A stretch of 64,000 bases of DNA from Nicotiana tabacum (lineage: Eukaryota; Streptophyta; Magnoliopsida; Solanales; Solanaceae). The stretch spans positions 95,650,826 to 95,714,825 of the forward strand of contig NC_134093.1 of the NCBI RefSeq assembly GCF_000715075.1, in the 5' to 3' direction. The translations under genes and the position numbers were made by a program. The notes below the pieces were generated by a model that searched no databases, was not told where the DNA came from, and saw nothing but the letters and a program-made list of their open reading frames with translations. Below are positions 31,720-43,371 of this stretch, piece after piece. Position 1 is the first letter of the stretch. The number at the start of each line of letters is the position of its first letter.

Positions 31720-32420
31720 TACAATTTTGATACATATCAATAACTTTATGTAAAAAGATTGCATTGATAACTTAAATACAAATTTTATATAACGATTCAT
31801 ACATTATACAACTATTTTTCTACTTTTATACAACATTCAAATAAAAAAAAATATATAACTACAACAGAATATAATTTACATATAATTATACTACAACTTT
31901 ACTACAATTTCGTAAGTATATTGTATGTCATGTGTTCTTCTTCTTCTTCTTCTTCAAGTTTCAATCTGAAATTCACCAAAATCAAGTTTAATTTTCACCA
32001 AACACCCTCAAAATTGAGATATAAACTCCAAACAATATTCTCAATTATTTGCAACAACACCCAATCCAAACAAATAATGATTTTTGAAAACCCAAATTCG
32101 AATTCAAAGCTTCAAAGTTTTTTAATGGTTGTCAGTGGTGGAGAGTCAAACACCTTCAAAATTTATTGATTGACAATTTCAATTTGATACCAATTGTGCA
32201 ACATGAAAAGAAATTGTTAAGTTAAAACTCTATAGTAAAACGATTGAAATCCATTGATGAATTCCATCAAAAATATATACAACATGAAAGGATAATAAAT
32301 AGAGGATATCAGAGGAAGAAAAATTGGAGAAAGAACAGAGAATGAGAGATTGAGAGACAGAGAGTGATGGAGAAAGAGAGAGCGCAAAAGAGAGAGAGCG
32401 CGCGCAAGAGAGAGAATAAG
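31720..32420 (+). repeat. Dispersed repeat, copy 1
   Basis: This is collinear with 35140-35740 in the same orientation. Shared landmarks in order are AACTTAAATA, CGATTCATAC/TGATTCATAC, ACTAC(A/G)ACAGAATA, a TTCTTC run, TTCACCAAACACCCT, AAATTGAGATATAAA, and a final purine-rich GAGAGA stretch. The copies are well diverged. No coding capacity or terminal inverted repeat was found. Confidence 0.65.
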
Positions 32421-35139
32421 GATAGTTCATATCATTTCCTTCAACTAACACCATAATATTAGTCCAATCTTTATTACGTAAAATTTTACCAAAATAATTT
32501 CGACATGTCTCATAATTCACATTCTATCATTATTATAAATTACCCAACTCAGTACCTAATCAACAATCATTAAACAATCTTTATACGTACCTATTTTCTC
32601 TTGTAAGTTAATTCTTGCAAATAAGTAAAAGTAACCACCTAATTAAAAAGATGGCCTTCTTCCAATAACCATTGTCAACAAGGCATATCACTACTTCACA
32701 AGCATGACTAATTCGGAAACCTATCCTCTCCCAATCAAAGGATTCTCTCTTTTTAATTCGGATATTATCCAATTGAGTTTACGTTCTATGCACATATGCT
32801 GTAAAGTTATTTACAACATCAGATATTTATAAGATAAAATTACAGATAAATTTTTATGATAAGTATTCATTGGTAGTCTAGCAAAAAAGGTAATTGACCA
32901 TCAATCACATGTTAAGTTATACCGGTAGTGTAAAAAATCTCATCAAACATGAATCTCAAAATCTAGTTCATATTATTTGTTTTTTAATATTTTTGCACAC
33001 CCCTTAATCGTAAGAGTAAATCATAACTATCTTTTATCTCTCTCTTAAAATTCTTACTCAATTAACACTTCGCTAATTGGAGTAGTAAGATAATTTTTTT
33101 CTTCTACAATATCAAATATTATGAAATAAATTCAGTTTGCCAAAATGACATAGGATGTATATTTTCAGTTAGTGCTATTTTCATGTTTTCAGACTCTCGT
33201 GAACTTATGAATACATATTATGGAACGAAAGGAATTGAATTCATTAATTTATTTTCAGAGAGTTAAAAACTCATTTGGGCATCATAACCACGAATACTGG
33301 ATATCGAACTTGAGTTTTTGACCATAACAAATTTAGATAAACTTTACAAATATTCGTTCAATTAAGAATAATTTATGCAATTAGTTCCTGTTTATTGCCC
33401 CTTCACATTTGAAACTTTGAATATTATATTATTTTCTGCAGCCAACCTCAATAAGAAGCACAGTACTGTCATTTTGTCGGAAATGTTAAGATGTATCTCT
33501 GGATGAGCCTCCAAATATTTGTCTAAATTACTCCAATATTATTTAAACTTTACTTTTTTATGGAAAGGGGTATCTATATTAGCTATATATTGTGTAGTTT
33601 GATTTAAAATTACAGTGCATCCCTTCATCGAAAAAGTTAATTATTGACTTTTTTAAAATTTGAACATTTTTGATGAGATTTCTGGCTATACTACTGGTTG
33701 TATTATTGTATGCGGACGGCCCTACTGCTAGTATAATTGGAATTCTCGTCGGATAAAAATTTCGACTCAAACTTTATTGAGTGCACCATGTAAAGCACAA
33801 TTTTACATAACGAAACAACAAATACTCAACTTAAAGTTAGGGCTAAAGCGTTAATTGAGATTTAGCTGAAGTTCAAACTTGATTTACTCTGCAAATTCTC
33901 ATACTCAAGCGTCAAGCCTGCTTTGGCATAGCAATACATAAGAGTTCATGCTTTAAGATGGATTTCTATCACTAGAAAATACAATTAAGATGTTTTCAGA
34001 AAATTAAACAGTGGTATGCTAAATTGTTGGAGAAGTGTGATATATTTTCTTTTGAGAGGAGGAGTGATGTTTGTCAATTTTGGATTTTTCAGGAGAGAGA
34101 GCCGTGAGAAAAAGAGAAAAAAAGAAGGAAAGATTGGAACCTAAAATTAAGGAACCGCTAATTCCTTAAGTTCCTATATCTTAAAACTTGTTGCTATGTT
34201 AGATAATTTGGTTTAAATATCTCTAATAGTGGTAATTAGGCTCTTATAATTGCATAGCCAGGTAAATTTCTCAATCTAAAACTTGAGCCCATAAACTACA
34301 AAGGGTGGATCCGCATCTGTTTCAATTTCTCAAAGAGGTTTTTTTCGTTCATATATTATATTTCAAATTTATTTACCCGATTTATTTAAAGTTTGTTATT
34401 TATGAGATGTAACTATGTATTCTTTATACATTCCCCTTAAAATACTCTTGATAGCTGAATATTACCTTAATTACCACCGTGATTAGCGCTTGTTTTCCTC
34501 AATAAGCATTAGTTGTCATTTACTTTAGGGATATTTTTCATTTTTATCTCTCTGATGAATCTGCCCTAATCTTTTTATTTCCCTTCTTATTTCACCTTCT
34601 TTTTCCCCTAATCGCGTAGTACAATTGAGGAGTGATTGGTTCTCAATTTGTCATTTTGCACGCATGAGATATGATTATTTGCCAGTGCCTCATGGATTTG
34701 ACCGATCAAGTAAGAGGCCATCTTCAAGAATATTTCAAGAATAATAATAAAAGAAGATAAAAACTTGCATGTCTTTAGTCCTGAATTACCATAGTCCTTG
34801 TGACCGGTGGCGCGCACGCGGTGGTAAGCGGGTCATCAAAAAATAATACTGTGTATATGTATAAATTAGGATTAAAGCTGTGTAAATTTTGTATAAATAT
34901 TTTGTTTGAACACACTTGACAATTACTATTTTACGACTAAAGTTATGTACTTTTAAGATTGAACCAGCTTGCACAAAATCCTGGGGTCCGCCACTGCTTG
35001 TGACTTAACCATTTTTTCCATATAAATTTAATACAACATTTATACAAACTTTCATGTGACATTCATACAAATTTAATACAATTATAACAACATATAGTAC
35101 AACTTGAAAATATATTTTTCATACAACTATAATACATCT

Positions 35140-35740
35140 TTAGTGGAATTTTGATACATAAATACAATTGTATATAAAGTAAAGTATTTATAACTTAAAT
35201 ATAAATTTCATACAATGATTCATACAATATACAACTTATTTACAACTTTCATATGATATTCATATAAAAACAATACAACTACGACAGAATACAACTAAAT
35301 ACAGTTTTCATGCAAATTTCATACAACTATAATACAACTTTAATACATCTTCTTCCTCTTCGAGTTTCAGTATGAAAACTCAGATAAAATCAACTATAAT
35401 ATTCACCAAACACCCTGAAAATTGAGATATAAATTTCAAAGGATTTTTTCGATCGTTTGCAATAATACCCAATCTGAACAAATAATAATTTTAAAAATCG
35501 CGCACTGAAAATCAAAGCTTTGAAGCTTTTTTTATGGCTTTCAATATCTGGTGGGACAAAGGGGTAACAGACAAAAACTGGTTCGCTAGTGACAGACGAT
35601 AATGTAAAATCTATTATTGAATTTTTTTGAAGAAGAAAAGAAAAAATAATGAGAAAAGAGAATGGAAGCATAGAAGATCCAAAGAAAAAAAAATAGGGGA
35701 GAAGAGTGAAGAGAGAGAGGGAGGGGGGAGATTACTAACT
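35140..35740 (+). repeat. Dispersed repeat, copy 2
   Basis: Second copy of the repeat at 31720-32420, about 3.4 kb away in direct orientation. The pair could be old LTRs of a non-coding element or two independent insertions; the DNA between shows no retroelement proteins. Confidence 0.65.
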
Positions 35741-35949
35741 GAATGTATGATATCCGGTTACCAAATAAAAAAGCTACAAACAGGGATACTCATTTAATAC
35801 TAAGTTGTATAGAATTGATAAATTGTATATCAACTTGTAGTTAAGTTAAAACCTCAATAGAGAGGATAAATAATTTTAAGAATTAGTATAGCTAAGTAAA
35901 AATTCCTTTCTCAAATTAGTCAATGAACTCGTAGACACTTGACACCTTT

Positions 35950-36169
35950 TGTTAAGAGCTTGAAAGCTCTGTTAATGGTGAGAGAGATGAAGAAGAGAGA
36001 AGACGAAAGAAAGGAAAGAAGTTTCTGGAAAATGATTTGTTATTTCCACTCCCTCAATCTACAATACACTGTACATCCTTTTATACAAAAATATCTGACT
36101 CCTTAATTACTAGTATTAACACTAACTAACTAATTTGCCAACTCATCTACAGCTCAGCATCCCTCAACA
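35950..36169 (-). repeat. 3' LTR of copia B
   Basis: On the minus strand it starts TGTTGAGGGATGCTGAGC and ends GCTCTTAACA. The polypurine tract AGCTTGAGGGGGAG lies immediately before it (plus coordinates 36170-36183). Confidence 0.92.
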
Positions 36170-36228
36170 CTCCCCCTCAAGCTATGTGGTATGAATAAGT
36201 TGAACACTCCTAGCTTGGATAACAAAAA

Positions 36229-37613
36229 TTAATGTTGAGCTCGACCAAGACCTTTAGTTAAAATGTCTGCCAGTTGAAACTCTGATTTCACATGTGCTGT
36301 TTCTATCAATCCCCTTTGTATCTTTTCTCTAATGAAATGACAGTCAATTTCTATGTGCTTTGTCCGTTCATGATAAATTGGATTCGCTGCAATCTGAAGA
36401 GCTGCTTTCCTATCGCAAAACAACTTCACTGACAGCCGAATAAGCAAATCCAGTTCTCCAAACAGTCCTACTAGCCAAACCACTTCTGCAATTGCTGTTC
36501 CCATGCTTCTGTACTCAGCTTCTGCTGAACTTCTTGATATAATGCTCTGTTTCTTCGACTTCCATGAAAGTAAATAGTCTCCAATCTTGACAACAAAGCC
36601 ACTGATTGATTTCCTTGTCATAGGACAAGTAGCCCAATTAGCATCACAAAATACTGTCAGCTCATTAGAGCTTTTAGAAGACAGTAAAATCCCTAAACCA
36701 GGTACATTTTTTAGATACTTGACTACCCTTAAGGCTGCTTCCATGTATGACTCTTGGGTGAATGCATGAATTGACTCAAGTTCTGTACTGCATAGGCTAT
36801 TTCAGGCCTAGTCATAGTGAGGTATAGGAGCTTGCCCACCAGTTTCTGATAACTTGTGGCATCTTCTATTGCCTCATCTATCTCTGTAGTATCAGTTGCA
36901 AGACCTTTTTCATATGCCATACTAGTGAGTCTTTGATTGACTTCCAAGGGTGTATTTGCAGGCTTAGATCTTGCCAAGCCAGGTCTGAGATTAAGTCTAA
37001 AGTAAACTTTCTTTGACAAACAGAAATCCCAGCTTTACTTCTAGCTATTTCAAGACCAAGAAAATACTTCATCTCCCCCAAGTCCTTGATCTTGAAATGA
37101 TGCTGAAGTAATGCCTTAGTGGCCTAAATAAGAGAGGCATAAGAACCAATGATCAAAAGATCATCCACATACACAAGGATAATCACAATATGGCCATCAA
37201 CTTTCTTAGTGAAAAGAGAGTATAATCATAGTGACTCTAGGAGAACCCAGAGGTAAAAAGAGCCTTAGACAATTTCAAATTCTACTGTCTGGATACTTGT
37301 TTCAGTCAATATAGGGATTTTTGCAATTTGCATACCTTGGACAACTCCCCCTGTCTAGCAAAACCTAGAGCTGCACCATGTAGACATCTTCCACCAAATC
37401 TCCTTGCAAAAAAGCATTAAAGACATCCATCTGGTGCAAGTGCCAATCATACATAACTGCCATGGATAAAACAGCTCGAACTGTGACCATCTTTACTACC
37501 GGAGAAAAGGTCTCCTGGTAGTCCAACCCTTCCTGCTGTGTGTATCCTTTGGACATCAAACGGGCCTTATACCTTTCTACCTCTCCCTTAGTATTATATT
37601 TCACCCTGTACAC
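36229..37613 (-). pseudogene. Reverse transcriptase (C-terminal part) and RNase H of copia B
   Basis: On the minus strand the order is: [20 protein letters not shown] and [20 protein letters not shown] (37613-37365), a frameshifted stretch with the intact palm motif YVDD at 37171-37160, then LGEMKYFLGLEIARSKAGIS (about 37085-37025). RNase H follows with LVGKLLYLTMTRPEIAYAVQ, VFCDANWATCPMTRKSISGF, SSAEAEYRSMGTAIAEVVWL and a C-terminus FQLADILTKGLGRAQH ending at 36229. At least two frameshifts and a stop near 37125 break it. It would synthesise the element's cDNA if intact. Confidence 0.88.
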
Positions 37614-39378
37614 CTACTTACATCCTATGGCCCTCTTACTAGCAGGTAAGTCCACCAAGGACCAAGTGTTATTATAAAGCAATGCTTGAACCTCCTGTTT
37701 CATGGTTGTAACCCAGTGTTCATCTTGCAGAGCCTCTGAATAGGAATTGGGTTCTTTGATGACAGAATAATTGCAGATGGAATCAAAGTAGGAGGCTGAA
37801 AGGGATGTGTAAGACATGTAGTCAGACATAGGGTAAATGCAGGAAGTTGAAGTGTGATTACTAGGTAGTGGACCATGCACAAAGTCATTTAACCATCTAA
37901 GAGGTCTAAAAGTTCTAGCAGTTCTCCTGGGCTGTGGGAGAGAAACATCAGGGGAGTTATTAGGTGATTTATGATCTGTTGCAGAATCATTGGATTGTGT
38001 GAAATGTCCCGGTGATGAGAGTACTGGACTTGGTGCTTCAGGAGTATCTTGTATACCAGGAAATGATTCTGGGCCAAATCTGGGTTCTGGAGAAGGTGGT
38101 TGTACTATAGGTGAATTATTCTGGGTAGATGAAGACTCTGAAGGTGGATCCATATATGGCATGGGTGCAGGACAAGCAGGAATCCTATAGGCATTTTGTG
38201 TTTGAGATGATTTGAAAGGAAAAACATCCTCCTTAAAAACAACATCTCTGCATATGAAGAACACCTTGCGTGAAAGGCTATATAATTTGTACCCCTTTTG
38301 TGTGTTAGAATATCCCATATATACTGCTGCTTCAGCTCTCGGACCAAACTTATCTCCATTAGCCCGAATGATTGTTGCATAGCATAGGCTGCCTATGACT
38401 CTCAAATGATTCAAGTTAGGTTGTCTGCCAAAGAAAACTTCAAATGGTGATTTGTTTCCCAATACTGGAGATGGTATCCTATTAATGAGATACATAACAT
38501 TGACAGCACAAATACCCCAAAATCTTAAAGGCAACCCTGCTTGAAATCTAAGTGCACTGGCCACTCCAAGGATATGTTTGTGCTTTCGTTCAACCACCCC
38601 ATTTTGTTGGGGAGGTGTGAACACAAGAGCTCTGGTGTATGATCCCTGCATTACTGAACAAAGCTTTGCAGAAGGAATTGAAAAACTCAGTCCCATTATC
38701 ACTTCTAGAAACCTTTATTGATGCATTAAATTGAGTTTGCACAAGCAACAAGAATTCCTTAAGAACAGTACTAACATCACTCTTCAGATGTAGAAGGAAT
38801 ACACATACCATTCTACTACAATCATCCACCAAAGTAAGAAAATACCTACAATCATCAAAAGTAGGAACCTTATAGGGACCCCAGACATCTGCATATACCA
38901 AGTCAAAAGGCTTTGCAGCTCTACTATTACTTATAGGAAAGGGAATTCTTGTCTGCTTAGCTAGAGGGCATACAGTACAAGACTTAGTATTATTCATGTT
39001 ACTTATAACTAAAGAAAGTTGTCTTAATATCTTTCCAGAGACATGTCCTAGCCTCTTGTGCCATAGCTCCTCCTCATCATGTACTGTTAGGAATACTGAA
39101 GGGACAAGCGATGATGGCATTTTATTCTTTGAGTGCCAGTGATACAGATCTTCTTCCATTCTACCAATCCCCTTCACCTTTCTAGTGTGAAGGTCCTGTA
39201 TTAGGCAAAAATCTGGATAGAATGCCATGAAGCATCTCAGCTCGCTTGTCAACTTTGCTACTGACAACAAATTAAACTTGAATTCAGGGACACATAAAAC
39301 ATTATGAATGCTTCCTTGCAACAATTCAGAACTTCCTATGTGTGTAATGGGGACTCTACTGCCATTGGGTAATAGCAT
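37614..39378 (-). pseudogene. Integrase and start of RT of copia B
   Basis: The frame from 39378 starts with the gag-pre-integrase region (LWHKRLGHVSGKILRQLSLV, CTVCPLAKQ) and the integrase core DLVYADVWGP and SRSDNGTEFFNSF. A frameshift near 38600 separates it from the third catalytic motif, NGVVERKHKHILG, in the next frame (38702-37614). The first Asp, second Asp and Glu of the D,D,E triad are therefore all present. Proline/serine-rich linker sequence (PAPMPYMDPPSESSSTQNNS) follows, then the RT start ALQDEHWVTTMKQEVQALLY. A stop at 37611-37613 replaces a conserved Trp of the RT motif. Confidence 0.88.
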
Positions 39379-40756
39379 CTTCTAATTCTCACGTTTAGTA
39401 ACTGTAGACAACATATCACTGTCTCCCACCATGTGATTTATAGCAACACTATCTACAATCCATTTATTATTCCTATCATTAGGAGGAGAGGGAGTAACAA
39501 TACCTGCTGCATTAGCTGCTGCTTCTGTTTCAGTATTGTTACCTTTGTTCAGCATCTTCAGGATTTGGTTATACTGTTCTTGGGTGAATACCATAGGTGA
39601 TAGAATTGCATTCATATTTGTTGCACCTTGACCTGCAACAATATTGTTCATCATTCCTTGACCCTGATCATGTGTAGCAAAACCTTGATTGCCACCAATA
39701 AAGCTTGAACCACGATGCTCTTCACCAGGAAAGCATCCATGATTACTAGTGTTATAACCTTGATTGTAGATTCCAGGATTGTAACCCTCCAGGATAATGC
39801 TAGCCAGAGATCACATTAGAGTTTTGGTCCTATTGTCTACCAATTGAGATCACATTATTGACAGATGCCCCATTCTTCTTTCTCCCTTTATAATTCGGAG
39901 GGTATCCAACTAATTGGTAACAATTTTCCTTGGTATGACCTTTTAGTTTGCAATGTTCACAAAATAGATTGAAGTTCCTCTTTAATTTCTGTTGTCCACC
40001 TTTTGCACTCCATAGTGCTGTAATGTCATTCACTTCTACTATGGAATTAACCCGAGATGTTGGTGTCAATTGACTCTCACTTTCAATAATTATTGCATAT
40101 GCTTGATTCAAGGTTGGTTATGTTATTTTCATGAGAATTTGACGCCTCGCCTGGTCATATGAGTCGTTCAACCCACTGAGAAATTGAAGCAAATGTTGCT
40201 GTAAGAAATGTTCTACATTTTTCTTGGATTTTGCATATCCACAATTTGGAAAAGGTACCATTACATCATACTCTGCCCATAGCTCTTTCAGCCTAGTGAA
40301 GTACATAGAAACAGAGTCTGTTCCTTGAGAGATTGTTGCAACTTCCCGATTTAGCTGAAATATACGTACTCTATTTACTTTATCAAAATGCTACCGTAGA
40401 TCTTCCCATACGAGGTGTGCATCAGAAGCATAGACAATTCCACTGAATAGATGTGGCGCAACCGTGTTCATTATCCATGAAAGGACAATTGCATTGCATG
40501 TTTCCCAGTGCTCATGAAATTCATCATCGAATAATTTTTTTTTACAAGTTTTGGTAACAAAACCTAATTTCCGTTTAGCTTGAAGTGCTATACGCATCGA
40601 TCTTCGCCATAGTCCATAGTTCTCAAATCCTTTTAGCTGGATCAGAATCAGAATTGAACCCGGAGTGTCCGATGGATACACAAAGAGTGGATGCGTATGG
40701 TCAATTTTAGCTTCATTTCATGTAGTCGCGACTCCTGTTCCGTCTTCAATCGCCAT
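39379..40756 (-). pseudogene. gag and protease of copia B
   Basis: The likely ancestral start is the ATG at 40756 (MAIEDGTGVATT, then a TGA). Next come HPLFVYPSDTPGSILILIQL and a gag_3/UBN2-type domain with WRRSMRIALQAKRKLGFV and IVLSWIMNTVAPHLFSGIVY. A stop at 40391 and another near 40115 follow. The zinc knuckle CEHCKLKGHTKENC lies at about 39917-39958. The protease motif WIVDSVAINHM (about 39430-39462) has Val where the family has Gly, D-S-G-A. These changes leave no intact product. Confidence 0.82.
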
Positions 40757-40914
40757 TTTGCTGAATTGGGCAGAAACTCAAAACCCTAGCTTTGCGATAT
40801 GTGACTTTGGAATGATTTCTTCATGATTTTGCAGGAAATTAGAAATGCAATAAGCTTCGAGAATTAGATGAGTTTTGAGCAAAATTCCGATCGATTCTCA
40901 CAACTCTGATGCCA

Positions 40915-41138
40915 TGTTAAGAGCTTGAAAGCTCTGTTAATGGTGAGAGAGATGAAGAAGAGAGAAGACGAAAGAGAGGAAAGAAGCTTCTGGAAAAAGA
41001 TTTGTTATTTTCACTCCCTCAATCTACAATACACTGTACATCTTTTTATACAAAAATAACTGACTCCTTAATTACTAGTATTAACACTAACTAACTAACT
41101 AATTTGCCAGCTCATCTACAGCTCAGCATCCCTCAACA
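40915..41138 (-). repeat. 5' LTR of copia B
   Basis: This is the minus-strand upstream LTR. Its end is followed directly by TGGCATCAGAGTTGTGAG on the minus strand (plus 40914 downward), a one-base variant of the TGGTATCAGAGC initiator-tRNA primer-binding site. Confidence 0.92.
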
Positions 41139-41143
41139 CCTTT

Positions 41144-41969
41144 ATGCAACCTATATATGCTCTAAAATGCTTAGTGCTCTCCCATAATCTATCATTTTAG
41201 AAATTAAGATATTTGTTAAGTTAATACTATCTATATCTAAACCTTTAACAATTAAACATGACAAAGGTTACTCGTTCATATATGCACTTGAAGAAATGAA
41301 GAAAAAGGAGATTGTCGAATTAGGAAGGCAATACAATATTTTTCTATTCTTCTACTATTTGGTCCAACAATGCTTTAAGCGGTTGTTTCGGTCTAACAAA
41401 ATATTAATAATTCTTTCTTTTGGAGGTGAGAAATGAGAGCTCTGTAGGTGCATGTTAAGCAACGATTGCTAAAGTAAGCCAGCGATGATGACTCATCGAA
41501 AACGATATTATCAACAACTGCATAATGAGGGTTACTTAATATTTAGATTCGCGTCTATTAAGGATAAGAATAAGATCAAACGTTTCATTTTCAATAATAG
41601 ACTCGTCTTGTTAAAATAATGAGATCCAAATTTAAATATAAATGATGAACCTATACGTATGATCATTTTATGGGTGATGTTCCCAGGATTAGCAATCAAA
41701 TATTGGGCTGAGGACAAACAGAATAATGCAAATGAAAATTGAAAGAATGATAGGAGTAGATTGGAAGTTTGTGAATAACTACACCTCAACACCAACTGGG
41801 AGAATTTGTGTGAGATGAAAAGCAACAATATAGAGGTAGTTGTGATAGACTCTTCTACTCAAGTGTTGCATTGTTTATCTTAGTTCAAGACAAGAACTCC
41901 TTCTTTTCTGCTTATATGAAATTTATTTAGAGTTTACATACTATGGCTAACGGAAGATCGATCACTCGA
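41144..41969. other. Intergenic, no feature seen
   Basis: AT-rich sequence with no coding frame of protein-like composition and no clear terminal repeat. It joins the LINE remnant on its right. Confidence 0.5.
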
Positions 41970-43371
41970 TCTGGAAACAACTAAGGACCATCTATTCAAA
42001 TATTAGAGGTCCTTGGCTTATTCTAAGAGATTTTAATACAATATCATCAGTGGATGATAGACTAAACAGATACTAATTCTCCTCACTAGAAGGCAGGGTA
42101 GAGAAGCTAAGAGAAAAATTTGGAAAAATGTGACAACTTTAAATGAAGATCACTTTAATCATATGCTGATAGAAGAAGAAAAAGAAACTCTTTGCATGAT
42201 TGAGAAATGGAATAAAATTCCAGAGAGGGTACTTAGACAGAAATCTAGAGCCACTTAGATAGCTTACAGTGATTCAAATTTCAAATACTTTCATACCTAT
42301 TTGAAAGCTAGGCAAACAAAAGTATAGAGTTTCATGCATATATACATAACAGAATGAAAGCGCCAGGATTGGATGGGTACCATGCTGAGTTTTTTTAAAT
42401 ATTTTTTGCCAACTACGGGTGATGAGGTGTCAGAAGTAGTGATGCAGTTCTTTCATTCAGGAAACCTACTAAAGGAGGTAAACAATACCATTGTTACACC
42501 CATCCCAAAGGTTCCTAATACAACTTATGTTAAGAAATTTAGACTTATTGCATGTTGTTCTATAATGTACAAGATAGATTGTGTAGAAGGAATATACTTG
42601 ATAATGTAATTGTAGTATATGAATTGGTGAAAGGTTATGCACAGAAATCAGTGTCTTCCAGATGAATAATTAAAGTTGACATAAGGAAGGCATATGACTC
42701 GGTTGAGTGGAGCTTCTTGAGTTCGGTGTACTTCACACGTTGGCGAATGTTAGTACAACGAGCTACTCGTTATTAGTTAATGGAGGTCTAACACCTAGCT
42801 TCTCAGTAAGAAAAGGACTCAGGCAAGGTGATTCAATGTCACCTTACCTTTTTGTGCTAGTAATGGAGTATTCAAACCGGTCTTTGAAGAAGCTAAAATA
42901 GAATTCTAACTTTAACTTCCATCCTAAGTGCCTAAAACTAGACCTTATTTCCATCTGATTTGCAGATGACTTATTACTGTGTTGTAGAGCTGATAGAATT
43001 TCTTTAATCTCATGTTGCAGCAATTTGAACACATCTCTTCTACATCATGTCGCAAAGCTAACATGGAGAAGGCTCATTATACGTTGCATATGTCTCTTCT
43101 GTTTTTAAGGATCAGATATTGGAGGAGCTTCATTTCTCCCTTGGTACTTTATTATTCAGATACTTGGAAGTCACATTGTCATCAAAGAAACTTAGTGTAT
43201 CCCAAAGTATGCCTGATGGAAAAGATGGTTTCTAGAGTTAGATGCTGGCCCTCTAAGTTTCTTCCTTATGCAGGCAGGCTGCAACTAATTAAAAGTGCAC
43301 TATTTGAGATACAAACTTGCTGGGCTCAAATTTTTCTACTTCCTAGTGCATATATAATGCCGTAATCTTTC
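41970..43371 (+). pseudogene. L1-type LINE ORF2 remnant (endonuclease and RT)
   Basis: The endonuclease end reads GPWLILRDFNTISSVDDRLN (about 42006-42065), with Arg where LINE nucleases have Gly before DFN. The linker includes LRQKSRAT*IAYSDSNFKYFH (about 42234-42296). RT starts RMKAPGLDGYHAEFF, then NNTIVTPIPKVPNTTYVKKF and RLIACC. IKVDIRKAYDSVEWSFL (about 42670-42720) and GLRQGDSMSPYLFVLVMEY (about 42817-42875) follow. The palm motif FADDLLLCC lies at about 42958-42984. The post-RT region includes PSKFLPYAGRLQLIKSALFE. Several stops and frameshifts are present, the 5' end is truncated and no poly(A) tail is visible after 43371. It is a dead copy of a plant L1-clade element. Confidence 0.85.

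Larger units (their letters stand above)
31202..35949. other. AT-rich intergenic block, no gene
   Basis: Nearly 4.7 kb without a coding frame that has protein-like composition. Apart from the two related repeats listed separately and a GA-rich tract (about 32335-32415), I see only scattered low-complexity sequence. CCTGGGGTCCGCCACTGCTT near 34980 is a phrase common in Solanaceae dispersed repeats. Confidence 0.5.
35950..41138 (-). mobile_element. Copia element B, complete with short LTRs, inactive
   Basis: A 5,189-bp Ty1-copia element on the minus strand. LTRs of 220 bp (35950-36169) and 224 bp (40915-41138) are flanked by the exact duplication CCTTT (35945-35949 and 41139-41143). The LTRs differ by about seven substitutions and one 4-bp repeat-unit indel, so the insertion is fairly recent. 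Gag, protease, integrase, RT and RNase H are all recognisable but interrupted. The short LTRs suggest a lineage different from elements A and C. Confidence 0.94.
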
